Assembly: GCF_036924645.1 (NCBI RefSeq)
Contig: NZ_JAZHRX010000001.1
Span: 6,103,501 to 6,167,500, forward strand
Reading direction: 5' to 3'
Length of the DNA: 64,000 nucleotides
DNA from: Bradyrhizobium sp. AZCC 2176
Lineage (GTDB): Bacteria > Pseudomonadota > Alphaproteobacteria > Rhizobiales > Xanthobacteraceae
Positions 9,401 through 18,661 of the stretch are shown here, one piece after another; within the stretch, counting starts at the first letter, position 1, and every line of letters begins with the position of its first letter. The notes beneath the pieces are model-generated. The model saw only the letters and a program-made list of their open reading frames with translations. It was not told the DNA's origin and made no database searches. The translations under genes were made by a program, and so were the position numbers.

Positions 9401-10318
9401 CTAGCTAAGCCCCGGCCTGATTGCCTGGACCCTGCTTGTTGCCGCCATCGTCTCGAGCAGCCAACTCTTGAATGAGAGCATCGCGGGCGACGGTCGCCGG
9501 GAATGCAACGAGGTAATCCAATAATCGCCGAGTCCCACTTCGATCTTGAATGGACGTACGAGTCGACGTTTTCGGACCTCATCCTGAAACAATGCCCCCG
9601 GCAACAACGCAACGCCGAAGCCGCGCGCTGCTGCGCTGGCGATCGTGATCGATGAATCGAACACCATTCCCTTGAGAACCGGACTCTGCAGTCCCGCCGC
9701 CGCAAACCAGCGCGGCCATTCCTCCTGTCGGTAGGAACGCAGCAGCACCTCGCGCTTGAGATCGGCCGGCCGGCTAAGCCGGCGAGCCAGTGCAGGCGCG
9801 CAGTACGCCGTAAATGGCGCCCCCATCAAGTGGGTCGCCTCGGTGCCATGCCAGAGCCCATCGCCAAACCTGATCGCGTAATCGAGGCCCTCACCGGCGA
9901 TATCGATACGATTGTTGTTGGTGAACAGGCGCAAATCGATCCGCGGATACGCGTTTCTGAAATCGTCAAGCCGCGGCAGCAGCCATCCCGAAGCGAAGGT
10001 ACCGACCACGCCGACCGTGATGACGTCCTGGTAGCGACCATCTTCAAAACGGTTGAGCGTTTCGCTGAGCCGGCCAAAGGCCTCGACGATGCTTGGTAGC
10101 AGCGATTGTCCTTCATCGGTGAGCGCGACGCCGCGCGGCAGCCGGCGAAACAACTGTACGCCAAGCCGGTCCTCCAGCACTTTCACATGCTGACTGACCG
10201 CTGCCTGCGTGACGCGAAGTTCCAGGCCGGCACGGGTGAAACTCAAGTGGCGCGCTGTTGCTTCAAAGGCCCGCAGTGCGTTGAGCGGAAGGTGCGAAAG
10301 CTTCATCCGGCGTCGCAT
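9401..10318 (-). CDS. ampR: AmpR-like LysR-family regulator
   Basis: LysR-type regulator of 305 residues, divergent from a class A beta-lactamase in the classical ampR-bla layout. The N-terminal helix-turn-helix reads PLNALRAFEATARHLSFTRA, and VTQAAVSQHVKVLEDRLG is the recognition part. The effector domain keeps features I associate with AmpR proteins from Enterobacteria: VVGTFASGWLLP, NNRIDIAGEGLDYAIRFGDG, LLRSYRQEEW and VFDSSITIASAA. Known AmpR proteins are held in check by UDP-MurNAc-pentapeptide and activated by anhydro-muropeptides; that is family knowledge, not visible here. AGGGA six bases before the ATG supports the start at 10318. GcvA-like regulators are the nearest alternative. Confidence 0.9.
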   Translation of the reverse strand: MRRRMKLSHLPLNALRAFEATARHLSFTRAGLELRVTQAAVSQHVKVLEDRLGVQLFRRLPRGVALTDEGQSLLPSIVEAFGRLSETLNRFEDGRYQDVITVGVVGTFASGWLLPRLDDFRNAYPRIDLRLFTNNNRIDIAGEGLDYAIRFGDGLWHGTEATHLMGAPFTAYCAPALARRLSRPADLKREVLLRSYRQEEWPRWFAAAGLQSPVLKGMVFDSSITIASAAARGFGVALLPGALFQDEVRKRRLVRPFKIEVGLGDYWITSLHSRRPSPAMLSFKSWLLETMAATSRVQAIRPGLS

Positions 10319-10363
10319 TACTTGTCCCTGGTTTTTCTTATGCCTGCCCGCAGAACTGATCGT

Positions 10364-10392
10364 TTGTCAAGACAGCAGCCGATGGGCACTTT
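10364..10392 (+). promoter_or_regulatory. Candidate beta-lactamase promoter
   Basis: TTGTCA at 10364-10369 and CACTTT at 10387-10392 are 17 bases apart in the 101-base ampR-bla gap. The surrounding CGTTTGTCAA recalls enterobacterial ampC promoters (from memory). An imperfect TTCT-N13-AGAA repeat at 10335-10355 could be the LysR-type site. A strong AAGGAGGG at 10405-10412 serves the GTG start of the lactamase. Confidence 0.35.
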
Positions 10393-10419
10393 CCTGCTCG
10401 CAGCAAGGAGGGATTCGTA

Positions 10420-11316
10420 GTGATTACCAGAAGACAGTTCCAGCTTGGGTTCGGCACAGTGCTGATAGCGACTGCTTTGAGCGCGCGGATAAAAGCCGTG
10501 CGCGCATCAACCGCAGATCAACGACTGATCGATGAGATCAAGCGCCTGGAGAGCGAAAGTGGCGGCCGGCTGGGCGTTTGTGTCCTCGAGACAGCAACGG
10601 ATGCCCGCCATGTCCATCGGGGCGACGAGCGGTTTCCGATGTGCAGCACCTTCAAAGTGCTCGCAGCCGCGGCGACTTTGGCGCGGATAGATGCAGGCAA
10701 GGAACAGTTGACACGGCGCATAACCTTCGACGCGTCCGCACTCGTCGTGAACTCACCCGTAACTGAAAAGCGTGTCGGCGGCGATGGCATGACGCTCGCT
10801 GAGATTTGCGATGCGGCGCTAACTCGGAGCGACAATACGGCCGGCAATCTGCTGCTCGCCAGCATTGGCGGACCTCCGGGACTGACGGCCTTCGCACGAA
10901 GCCTGGGTGACCAGGTCACGCGGCTGGACCGGGATGAGCCCTCGCTCAACGAGGCTTTGCCCGACGATCCCCGCGATACTACGACACCGAATGCGATGGC
11001 TTCGAATTTGCAGGCCCTCATTCTTGGGACGACAGCGCTGTCGGCTGCATCGCGTGAGCAACTGACGGCATGGTTGATCGCCAACAAAACCGGCGACATG
11101 CGACTGCGTGCCGGTTTTGCAAAACGCTGGCGTATCGGAGACAAGACCGGCACAGGCGGACGAGGCACGAACAACCACGTCGCCGTGGTCTGGCCACCCA
11201 GCGCCGCCCCCATGGTGATTGCGGTCTATCTGACGGGCGCTACTGTTTCTTTCGAGCAACAGAATGCTATCGTGGCTTCGGTCGCGCGCGCGGTCTCGGC
11301 GACAACATCCGGCTAG
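10420..11316 (+). CDS. Class A beta-lactamase, Tat-type signal
   Basis: Serine beta-lactamase of 298 residues, probably periplasmic. All class A motifs are present: S76-T-F-K (Ambler S70-K73), S137-D-N (S130), E173 in DEPSLN (E166) and K242-T-G (K234). The signal sequence starts with the twin-arginine stretch TRRQFQLGF, which points to Tat export. A cysteine sits just before the active serine (Ambler 69), as in some carbapenemases, but position 238 is glycine, so the carbapenemase disulfide cannot form. The GTG start is set by AAGGAGGG at seven bases. Expression is likely under the divergent AmpR-like regulator. The actual substrate range is unknown. Confidence 0.95.
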   Translation: MITRRQFQLGFGTVLIATALSARIKAVRASTADQRLIDEIKRLESESGGRLGVCVLETATDARHVHRGDERFPMCSTFKVLAAAATLARIDAGKEQLTRRITFDASALVVNSPVTEKRVGGDGMTLAEICDAALTRSDNTAGNLLLASIGGPPGLTAFARSLGDQVTRLDRDEPSLNEALPDDPRDTTTPNAMASNLQALILGTTALSAASREQLTAWLIANKTGDMRLRAGFAKRWRIGDKTGTGGRGTNNHVAVVWPPSAAPMVIAVYLTGATVSFEQQNAIVASVARAVSATTSG

Positions 11317-11323
11317 GTAAGAA

Positions 11324-11749
11324 ATGCGAGCGGTAACGATTGGCGGATTGTCGATAGCAATCATCCCGCTGTGCGTTGGCGTACCGGGTTTGTCTCCATT
11401 GATCGCCTCGGAGGAGTTGTTCGCCAACCGGCCCGCATTTTCCGTAGCGGAGCAGCCCGTGCGGATGCCAGCCGAATGCCGAGATGTGAGGCGGATGGCA
11501 GAAGGAATTCCTGAACTCGACTACCGGATCGATCTATCCGTGGTCGGCAGCCTCACGGCCGTGCAGACGGATCAGGTGTTGTGGTATCTCGTGCTGTGTT
11601 CATTGCCGGATATCCGGATCATGTGCGTGACCTACCAATCCAACGGCATGACGGTTGGCGAGAGGGTCATCGTTAAGGGCGGATATCGGCGACGCGACGC
11701 CAACCACGTCCTCCTTGATCCTTGCTTGGCAAGCAGGCCGGAACAGTGA
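11324..11749 (+). CDS. Small exported protein behind the beta-lactamase
   Basis: Protein of 141 residues, unrecognised. It begins seven bases after the lactamase stop, so co-transcription is likely. The N-terminus (MRAVTIGG followed by a hydrophobic stretch to about residue 28) looks like a signal peptide or single anchor. The mature part has four cysteines, at least two of which may pair. The core segment LDYRIDLSVVGSLTAV and the late VGERVIVKGGY suggest beta-rich structure. Position suggests a role linked to beta-lactam response, for example a periplasmic binding partner, but nothing in the sequence proves it. The weak AGGTAAG upstream of the ATG is compatible with translation. Confidence 0.65.
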   Translation: MRAVTIGGLSIAIIPLCVGVPGLSPLIASEELFANRPAFSVAEQPVRMPAECRDVRRMAEGIPELDYRIDLSVVGSLTAVQTDQVLWYLVLCSLPDIRIMCVTYQSNGMTVGERVIVKGGYRRRDANHVLLDPCLASRPEQ

Positions 11750-11798
11750 TTGTGATTTCGGCCGAACGCGCAGCGCGACCGGTCGCAGCGCGGCTTGA

Positions 11799-13943
11799 CT
11801 AGTTGTTCGGCGGAAATTCGATCGGGGTGTTCTGCTTGCCGGTGTTGAACTCCATGATCTTTCGCGTCACGCCGGGAAAGATCGCCGAAATCGGATTGAC
11901 GCGCAGCACGGGCTGGCCCGGCGTGCCCACGACCTCATAGGTCACGCCGATCAGGCCTTCATTGTTGCCGTTGCCGAGGAACAGGCCGAGCACCGGAATC
12001 TGGCCGAACATGTTGTTCAGTCCGTACATCGGAACGAAAGTGCCGCTCATCCGAACCTGATTGGCGACGGTATCGATGCTGCCTTCGATGGTCGCCCCGA
12101 CCATCGGTCCCTTTACGACACCATCGCGGATCGCGAGCTGTCCATTCTGCCGGGTGAACTCGGCGCGCAACGCCGTAAAGGAAACCCCGCTCTGCGTGCC
12201 GGTAGAACCACCTGCGGCCACGCGGTCGAGCGAAGCCTCGCCCTTGATAGAAAAGTCGCGGACGTTGATCAGGCCGTCCTTGGCGCTGGGTTCAACCGTT
12301 GGCGGCTCCAGCGCAAGGGACAATTGTCCGCCAATCACCTTGGAGTACATGTCGGTGAAGCGGAAGAAAGCCCCCGCATCGTTGGTCTGCAGGATGATGA
12401 CGTCCCGGCCCTGCCCCTGTCCACGGCCGCGCAAATCGGCCGTCACCGACGTGTCGCGTCCGACCTTGCCGGAGAGCGTGAAGTTTTTCACGATGCCGTT
12501 GCGGCGGGAGAACTTGCTATCGACGCTGCGCAACGCTTCGCCGTTGAAGCCCGCCACCGCGCCGAGCTTGACGTCGATGTCGAGGTCGATGTTCCTGGAC
12601 TTGCTCTTGGGATCGGCCTCCTTGCCTGAGATCGCCGATTTGAGGAAGCCGCGGCCGTCGAACACGTCGCCGCGCATCGTGACCTTCACGACGCCGTCGG
12701 CGCCGCGTTCAGCCTTCAGCGTGGTCTTGTCGCCGTCCGACGGTGCATAGACCGGGAAGTTCGCGCTCAACAGCTCGCCATTCTGGTCAACTTCCAGCGA
12801 TCCCTTGATCGAAACGCCGCCGCCTTCGACCACGATATCCTGGAACAACGTCGACTGTTCCTTTTTCACCACGTTGAACGTCGCCTTGCCCGACTTGCCG
12901 GGCAGCTTGACCCATCCGGGCAGGATGTTGTCGAGACGCAGGGAGGTCAGATCGGCCTCGATGCCGACGCGGCTGTCGTTCTCGCCGATCTTGCCGATCA
13001 CCTTGATCGGGATGGAGCCGCTGACGGCAGATCCGAGATCGATCCCGAGGCGTGCGCGGCTGGCGTCGTCCAACGTCGCCTGCAGCCTGATGTCGGCGTC
13101 GCCCTCGTTCAGCTTGCGGTAGTCGAGCGAGGCCGGCTGCCCGTTGATCTTGACGTCGCCCTTGACCTGGTAGCCCGTGTTGTTGGCGACCAGCTTAAGC
13201 GCATTGGATTCCAGTTTCTGGTTCATCACGAGCTTGTCGGCGGCAAACCCGGAGAGATCGGCCGTGACGGCGTAGGTGGTGTCGGCCTTGGTCATTGAGC
13301 CCTTGACCGGCATACCCATCGTAATGGAGGCGGTGAGGTTGCCCTTGCTGGAATTCGGATCGATCAAGGTGCCGGAGACGTCGCTGAGGCGGTCCGAGGC
13401 GAGAATCTCTGCGGCGGCCGGCACCGGAGCATCGACCCTGAACTTCACCCGCGAGGGCGACGGCTTCGGCGCCATGTCCGGCACTTCGAACGTGAAATCC
13501 GAAATGTTGATCTTGCGCCCGGCCGGCGTATCGGCGATGCCCTGTCCGATGGTCACTGTCGCGGTGCGGCCGGTGACCCGCGCCTTCAAGTCGGCATCAC
13601 GAACCGATGGCATTTCATCCACTGGGCGAACCGTGACGCCGGAGGCCACGATGTTGACGGCGAGACCATCATCCGGAATCGGCGGCCCCTTGCGCGACAG
13701 ATTACGCACCGGCGAGTTGACGCCGACCTCGATGCGCTGAAGCGTACCCTTTTCGATCCGCTCGATCACCCATTCGCGCACTTCGGGCACGATCAGGATC
13801 GGCCACATCCGCTTCAGTGCGGATGCCGACATCGGCGTGCCCGCGAAACCAAGTTGCAGCCGCGCCTCGTTCGCATAGTCGATGCTGCCGGTGCCGGCGA
13901 TGCCGATCTCGCCGTTGCTGATATCGGCCTGGGTGAGCAGCAC
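11799..13943 (-). pseudogene. AsmA-like (DUF3971/YhdP-type) protein, C-terminal part after frameshift
   Basis: This is the distal 714 codons of an AsmA-superfamily envelope protein; the proximal part lies at 13994-15397 in another frame. The protein would be inner-membrane anchored with a long periplasmic beta-rich body, a family linked to lipid transport or outer-membrane integrity. Its end carries the AsmA_2/YhdP pattern (NNMFGQIPVLGLFLG, GLIGVTYEVVGTPGQP, VNPISAIFPGVTRKIMEF). Upstream of the GTG at 13943 this frame continues as LIFNRIAIGLKFDTDRK, which should join the preceding part directly, so 13943 is not a genuine start. Either the gene is broken or one base is missing near 14002-14005. 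Confidence 0.8.
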
Positions 13944-13993
13944 GCGCTTCCGGTCGGTGTCGAACTTCAGCCCGATCGCGATGCGATTGAAGA

Positions 13994-15397
13994 TCAGCGG
14001 CGGGGTTCGTTGTCGGTGCCGGCCAGCAGGATCGTGCCGCCGCTAAGGCCCGCCTGCCATTCGGTGGTCGCGCCGTTCGGCGGTTCGAGATGGCCCAGTA
14101 ACGTAATCCGGTTCGCGCCGGAAACGATCTTGAAGGGCGCCACCAGCACGCGCCGTCCGGCGTCCCATTCGACGCTCATCTCTGCCGAATCGATCGCCAT
14201 CGGATAGTCGGGCGTATCGGTGTCAATGAGGTTTCCGGCGCCGGCGGTGATCTTGCCGCGGAAATAGGTCGGCAGGCCGTCGCGGCCCAATTCGCCCTTC
14301 AACTCGCCGGAGAGCGGCAATTCCGCGCTGTAGGTCAGGTCCTTGACCCGCATCGCCAGCAGGATGTTGGCAGCCGGTACCTTGTCGGCGCGAAGGTCGA
14401 CCGACCGCACGCCGTTCTGCTGCGGACCGACCACGACCTTGAGCGACCACGGGCGCGCGCCCTCCTCGCCCAGGCTCACCGCGACCCCGCCGCCGCTCGG
14501 CCGGCGCATGCTGAGGCTGATATTATCGAACGTCCATTTGTTGCCGCGCTGCTGGTCGTCGACGACGAGATTGCCGTTCTTCAGGCCGATCTCGTTCAGA
14601 TTCTGGCCGTCAAGGCCGGTGAGGCTGAGGCTGTCGAGCCAGTCGAGGCCGGCCAGCAGTCCGTTCTGCGTCGTGTCGGGAGCCGTCGCAACAGCACCCT
14701 GCGCGGGTGCAGGCGCCTGGCGCGGGAATGTCGGCGCCATGCCGGCGTCGCGCTTGGAGGCGACGCCTGTCGCCAGCGGCTTGGCGGTGTCGCCGGCGGA
14801 CACCGTCACCTGACCATCCGGCGTGATTCGCACAGCTAGTTCGGCGTCGACCAGATTGAGGCTTTCGGCGCGCAGCCGCCCCATCAGAAGCGCCGTGCCG
14901 GATAGTTTCACCTCGGCCTTCGGCGCGGTGGCAACGATGACCTGGTCACGGTCGCGCACCACGATGTCGCGGATGCGCACCGCGATTCGAATCCGCCCGG
15001 CCCGCTCGATCTGCGTACCGCCGACCGCAACCGTGTTGCCGTGGCCGATGTTGTCCTCGATCGCGGCCGCAAGCCATGGCGTGGCCACGTCGAGATTGAT
15101 CGGCCCGGCGCCGAGGCGCCACCACAGCCCGCCGAAGCAGCCGGTGAAAATTACTGCCAGCACGCCGATCACAATCGCCAGGCGCTTGACCCAGCGTTCG
15201 CCGGTCAGCCAGCGCTGCAGCGCTGCAAACCGGTCTCCCGCCCGGTGAAATCCGGAATCGGAATGCGACAACAGCCGCCGCGCACGCGAGCGCGCCGCCT
15301 CATCGGGCTCTTGATCCCAGCCGGCCGCATCGTCCCACTGCGAGATGTGGGCCTCGGCACGCGGATTCGACCCCTTGGGCGAAGTGTTGCTAGCCAT
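13994..15397 (-). pseudogene. AsmA-like (DUF3971/YhdP-type) protein, N-terminal part before frameshift
   Basis: Proximal part of the same gene. A cytoplasmic, charged N-terminus is followed by one membrane span (KRLAIVIGVLAVIFTGCF) and then a DUF3971-like periplasmic domain. The frame closes with LAGTDNEPRR and a stop at 13994-13996. Restoring one base in the run of four G (14002-14005, plus strand) would read on into the distal part and give a protein of roughly 1,180-1,250 residues, the usual size for this family. The ATG at 15397 (MASNTSPKG) is preceded by GAGAGG, though close to it; an open frame continues to 15613. The peroxiredoxin gene is divergent. Confidence 0.8.
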
Positions 15398-15706
15398 TGC
15401 CTCTCGGTGCCGGCACTGAGGTTGATCGCCGCCAAGGGCTCGCTCTTCGATCGTTATCGAGCGCTCCTGTGCCGGCATCGCTGCCAATCCTCGATTAATA
15501 CTGTTACTCGTGGTCGGGCCCAAGGGTTGATTCAAGGGTTGACTGGGCGGCCCCATCGACGAGCGGACGGGTGTTGCGTCGAATTCCTTGTAACCATACT
15601 CCGGGGTCATCAAACTTGCCCAGCAGCCGGAGCGAATCCGACGATCAAGGGCGAGACCCGCAATACCTTAATGGTTGATCTGCGGAAAGCGACGAAAGGA
15701 AGGCGT

Positions 15707-16480
15707 ATGTCCAAGAAAACGCGCAAGAAATCCTCCAAGCCATCCCCCGAAAGCCGCAAGACGCCCGCCCAAAAACCAGTCTTGGCCAAGACACCCAGCA
15801 AGCCCCCCGGCAAGGCCGCTCGCCGCAGCGGGACCACATCGGCCAAAAAGCCTGCAGCCAAGCTAGCCAGCAAGGCAGCCAAAACCGCCACCAAGACGGC
15901 CGCCAGGAAATCGGACAAGGCGGCCAAAACCACGTCAGCAAAAGCCTCGCACAAGCCGACATCGAAACAGTTAATAAAATCCAATCTATCGGACGCGCCC
16001 AAACCGGCTGCCGGAACCGGACTTGTCGAAGGCGCGATGGCTCCCCCCTTCAGCCTGCCCCGCGACGGCGGCGGCAGCGTCTCGCTGGCTGACTATACGG
16101 GCAAGAAACTGGTGCTGTTCTTTTACCCCCGCGCCGACACCCCCGGCTGCACGCGGGAAGCGATCGACTTCACGCGTCTCAAGGACGCGTTTGCCGACGA
16201 GGGAGCCGCGGTGCTCGGCGTCTCGGCAGACACCATAAAAGCCCAGGAGTCCTTCCGTACGAAGCACCAGCTTTCAGTTCCTCTGATCTCGGATGAGCAA
16301 CATGAGATGCTGGAGGCCTACGGCGCCTGGGGCGAAAAATCGATGTACGGCAGGAACTTCATGGGAATCATTCGAACGACGGTTGTGATCGGCGCCGATG
16401 GACGGATTGCCAAGATCTGGCGCAATGTGCGGGTCGACGGCCATGCCGACGAGGTGCTGGCTGCCGTCCGCGCCATCTGA
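15707..16480 (+). CDS. bcp: Bcp/PrxQ-type peroxiredoxin with histone-like N-terminal tail
   Basis: Thiol peroxidase of 257 residues that reduces hydroperoxides. The C-terminal 150 residues form a standard AhpC/TSA fold with LFFYPRADTPGCTREAIDF; C148 is the peroxidatic cysteine. The usual resolving cysteine five residues later is Ile153, and C148 is the only cysteine in the protein, so it must work as a 1-Cys enzyme with an outside reductant. The first ~95 residues are a Lys/Ala/Ser/Thr/Pro tail like a histone H1 C-terminus, which would bind nucleic acid or another polyanion. GAAAGGAAGG three bases before the ATG at 15707 fixes this start; an upstream ATG at 15671 has no ribosome site. Tail function is inference. 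Confidence 0.93.
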   Translation: MSKKTRKKSSKPSPESRKTPAQKPVLAKTPSKPPGKAARRSGTTSAKKPAAKLASKAAKTATKTAARKSDKAAKTTSAKASHKPTSKQLIKSNLSDAPKPAAGTGLVEGAMAPPFSLPRDGGGSVSLADYTGKKLVLFFYPRADTPGCTREAIDFTRLKDAFADEGAAVLGVSADTIKAQESFRTKHQLSVPLISDEQHEMLEAYGAWGEKSMYGRNFMGIIRTTVVIGADGRIAKIWRNVRVDGHADEVLAAVRAI

Positions 16481-16581
16481 TTTGGCAGGTTCCATTTCCC
16501 AAAAATTAACCATGAAAGGGTCAAATCGGCCCCGCAAATTGAGCCGTACGGAACTCATCTCCGACCGGCGCGGGAGTGCCG

Positions 16582-17937
16582 ATGTCGTACCGTTCCGGTC
16601 ATCATTATTCCGACTACCACCATCCTCACGACCATGGCAGGACGCCGCCCCACCGTCCCGCCCCCTCCGCGGCAAAGGCCGCAGCGATAGACGGCGACGG
16701 CTACACCATCGTGCATGCCGGCAAGCAGGTCCGGCTCGGCCCCGTCCTGTTCTGGATCGTTGTCGGCACGATCGTGTTGCTCGGCATGTGGTCGGCGGCG
16801 ACCGCCACCTATTTCGCGTTTCGCGACGATGTCCTGACCCGGCTGATCGCCCGTCAGGCCGAGATGCAATATGCCTATGAAGATCGCATCGCGGAGCTGC
16901 GCGCCAAGGTGGACCGCACCACCAGCCGCCAGTTGCTCGATCAGGAACAGTTCGACCAGAAGCTCGACCAGATCATGCGCCGCCAGACCGCGCTCGAATC
17001 GCGCGCCACTGCACTTGGCGCGATCCCGGACGCCGCGGCTACCGGTTCTGTTCGCCCGCCGGGCCGTGGCGCGGCGGCAGAGACGCCGGCTTCCGGTTCT
17101 CTAAAACCCTCCCCGATCAGCGACACCGTGATCTTCGTGGCGCCGCCGGATCGCGAAGCGCGGCTGGAATCGCGCGCGCCCACCATCGTCAAGCCGCAGC
17201 CAAATCAGTTTGCCAAGGTTCAGGGCTTCGACAACGTTTTGGTCCGCCTGCAGACCTCCCTCGACTCCGTCGAGCGGCGCCAGATGGCGGCACTGACCGC
17301 GGTCGAGGACAGCATGGAATCGCGCGTCCGCCGGATGCGCGGCGTATTCACCGATCTCGGCCTCGACATGGCGCAACTCCAAGCGGCGACGCCGCGCTCG
17401 GCCATCGGCGGCCCGTTCGTGCCGGTGAAGCTTTCGGCCGATGCCGGCGCATTCGAGCGCCAGCTCTACCGGATCAGCATCGCGCGCTTCCAGATGCAGC
17501 GTCTCAACGCGACGCTGGCACTGGTGCCCTACCGCAAGCCGGTTATCGGCGAGGTCGAATTCACCTCGGGCTTTGGCGTCCGCAGCGATCCCTTCCTCGG
17601 CCGCCCGGCCATGCACACCGGCCTCGATTTCCGTGCCGCCACCGGCGATCCCGTCCGCGTCACCGCGAACGGCAAGGTCGTATCGTCGGGTTGGATGGGC
17701 GGCTATGGCCGCATGGTGGAGGTCGACCACGGCAATGGGTTGTCGACCCGTTACGGCCACCTGTCGGAAATTCACGTCAGGGTCGGCGACGTCGTCAGGA
17801 TCGGCCAGGTGATCGGCGCCGTCGGCTCCACCGGCCGCTCCACCGGTCCGCACCTGCACTATGAAACGCGCATCGACGGCGATGCCGTCGACCCGCAAAA
17901 GTTTTTGCGCGCGGGCGTCAGGCTCAGCGCGGGCTAG
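16582..17937 (+). CDS. M23-family peptidase with membrane anchor and coiled coil
   Basis: Envelope protein of 451 residues. The N-terminus is cytoplasmic and His-rich (HHYSDYHHPHDHG), one membrane span follows at about residues 51-78, then a charged coiled coil to about residue 145, a variable linker, a second helical region, and a LytM/M23 domain at about 325-440. The zinc site is complete: HTGLD for the first His and Asp, then GRSTGPHLHYE for the last His pair, so it may be a real endopeptidase rather than an EnvC-like activator. Spacing (CGGGAG at five bases) supports the ATG at 16582. It lies 101 bases after the peroxiredoxin. A role in septal peptidoglycan hydrolysis is family-based inference. 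Confidence 0.92.
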   Translation: MSYRSGHHYSDYHHPHDHGRTPPHRPAPSAAKAAAIDGDGYTIVHAGKQVRLGPVLFWIVVGTIVLLGMWSAATATYFAFRDDVLTRLIARQAEMQYAYEDRIAELRAKVDRTTSRQLLDQEQFDQKLDQIMRRQTALESRATALGAIPDAAATGSVRPPGRGAAAETPASGSLKPSPISDTVIFVAPPDREARLESRAPTIVKPQPNQFAKVQGFDNVLVRLQTSLDSVERRQMAALTAVEDSMESRVRRMRGVFTDLGLDMAQLQAATPRSAIGGPFVPVKLSADAGAFERQLYRISIARFQMQRLNATLALVPYRKPVIGEVEFTSGFGVRSDPFLGRPAMHTGLDFRAATGDPVRVTANGKVVSSGWMGGYGRMVEVDHGNGLSTRYGHLSEIHVRVGDVVRIGQVIGAVGSTGRSTGPHLHYETRIDGDAVDPQKFLRAGVRLSAG

Positions 17938-18170
17938 CATCGCGCCGTCAGAACCGACTTGCTCGCTTGTCGATCGCGCGCGGGGTATTCCCTCTATTTT
18001 ATCCTTGCAGTTCCACAGTCACCTAAAACGGAACCGGCTCGCGCCGGCGCCGGTGAATTTTTTGGCCCGATGTCGGCTCGCAGGGAGGCCAGGCGTCCTT
18101 GTAGCAGAGACGGAGCCAACCCAACCAAATCCCGCGATATACTCCGCTCGGTAATGGAGAAAATAACGTC

Positions 18171-18620
18171 ATGTCCCAAGGCAATACCGTTCGTTTGCAT
18201 CGTGTCCTCGCCACCAAGCCGGAGAAGGTTTTCCGCGCCTTCCTCGATGCGGAAGCCATGGCCAAGTGGCTGCCGCCCTATGGCTTCACCTGCAAGGTTC
18301 ACCATTTCGAGGCGAAGGTTGGCGGCACATTCAGGATGTCGTTCACGAATTTCACCACGAACTCAGGCCATTCGTTCGGCGGAGAATATCTGGAAATCGT
18401 GCCCAATGAGCGTATCCGCTACACCGATCGTTTCGACGATCCCAATTTGCCTGGCCTCATTGAGGTCACTGTGACCCTGAAAGCGGTTTCGGTCGGAACC
18501 GAGATCCACATCGAACAGACGAACTTGCCGACGGTAATTCCGGTCGAAGCCTGCTATCTCGGCTGGCAACAGTCGCTCGCCCAGCTCGCATTGCTCGTGG
18601 AGCCGGATATTCCGGGATAG
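18171..18620 (+). CDS. SRPBCC (AHSA1-like) domain protein
   Basis: Soluble 149-residue protein with the START/Bet v1-like fold of the AHSA1 group. Recognisable parts are RVLATKPEKVFRAFLDAE at the N-terminus, MAKWLPPYGF, the KVGGTFRMSF strand, GGEYLEIVPNERI and the C-terminal YLGWQQSLAQLALLVEP helix. These proteins bind hydrophobic ligands in a cavity; many are annotated only as ATPase-activator or polyketide cyclase-like. No ligand can be inferred here. It is flanked by a 233-base gap upstream in which I see no gene, and by a hairpin downstream that separates it from the convergent receptor gene. Confidence 0.88.
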   Translation: MSQGNTVRLHRVLATKPEKVFRAFLDAEAMAKWLPPYGFTCKVHHFEAKVGGTFRMSFTNFTTNSGHSFGGEYLEIVPNERIRYTDRFDDPNLPGLIEVTVTLKAVSVGTEIHIEQTNLPTVIPVEACYLGWQQSLAQLALLVEPDIPG

Positions 18621-18634
18621 TGACGGTCGAGGGG

Positions 18635-18655
18635 AGGCACCACGCTGTGGTGCCT
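18635..18655. terminator. Hairpin between SRPBCC gene and ABC receptor gene
   Basis: AGGCACCAC and GTGGTGCCT form a perfect 9-base stem with a GCT loop between two convergent stop codons. There is no good T-run on either side, so intrinsic termination is plausible but weak. Confidence 0.4.
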
Positions 18656-18661
18656 TGTCCT

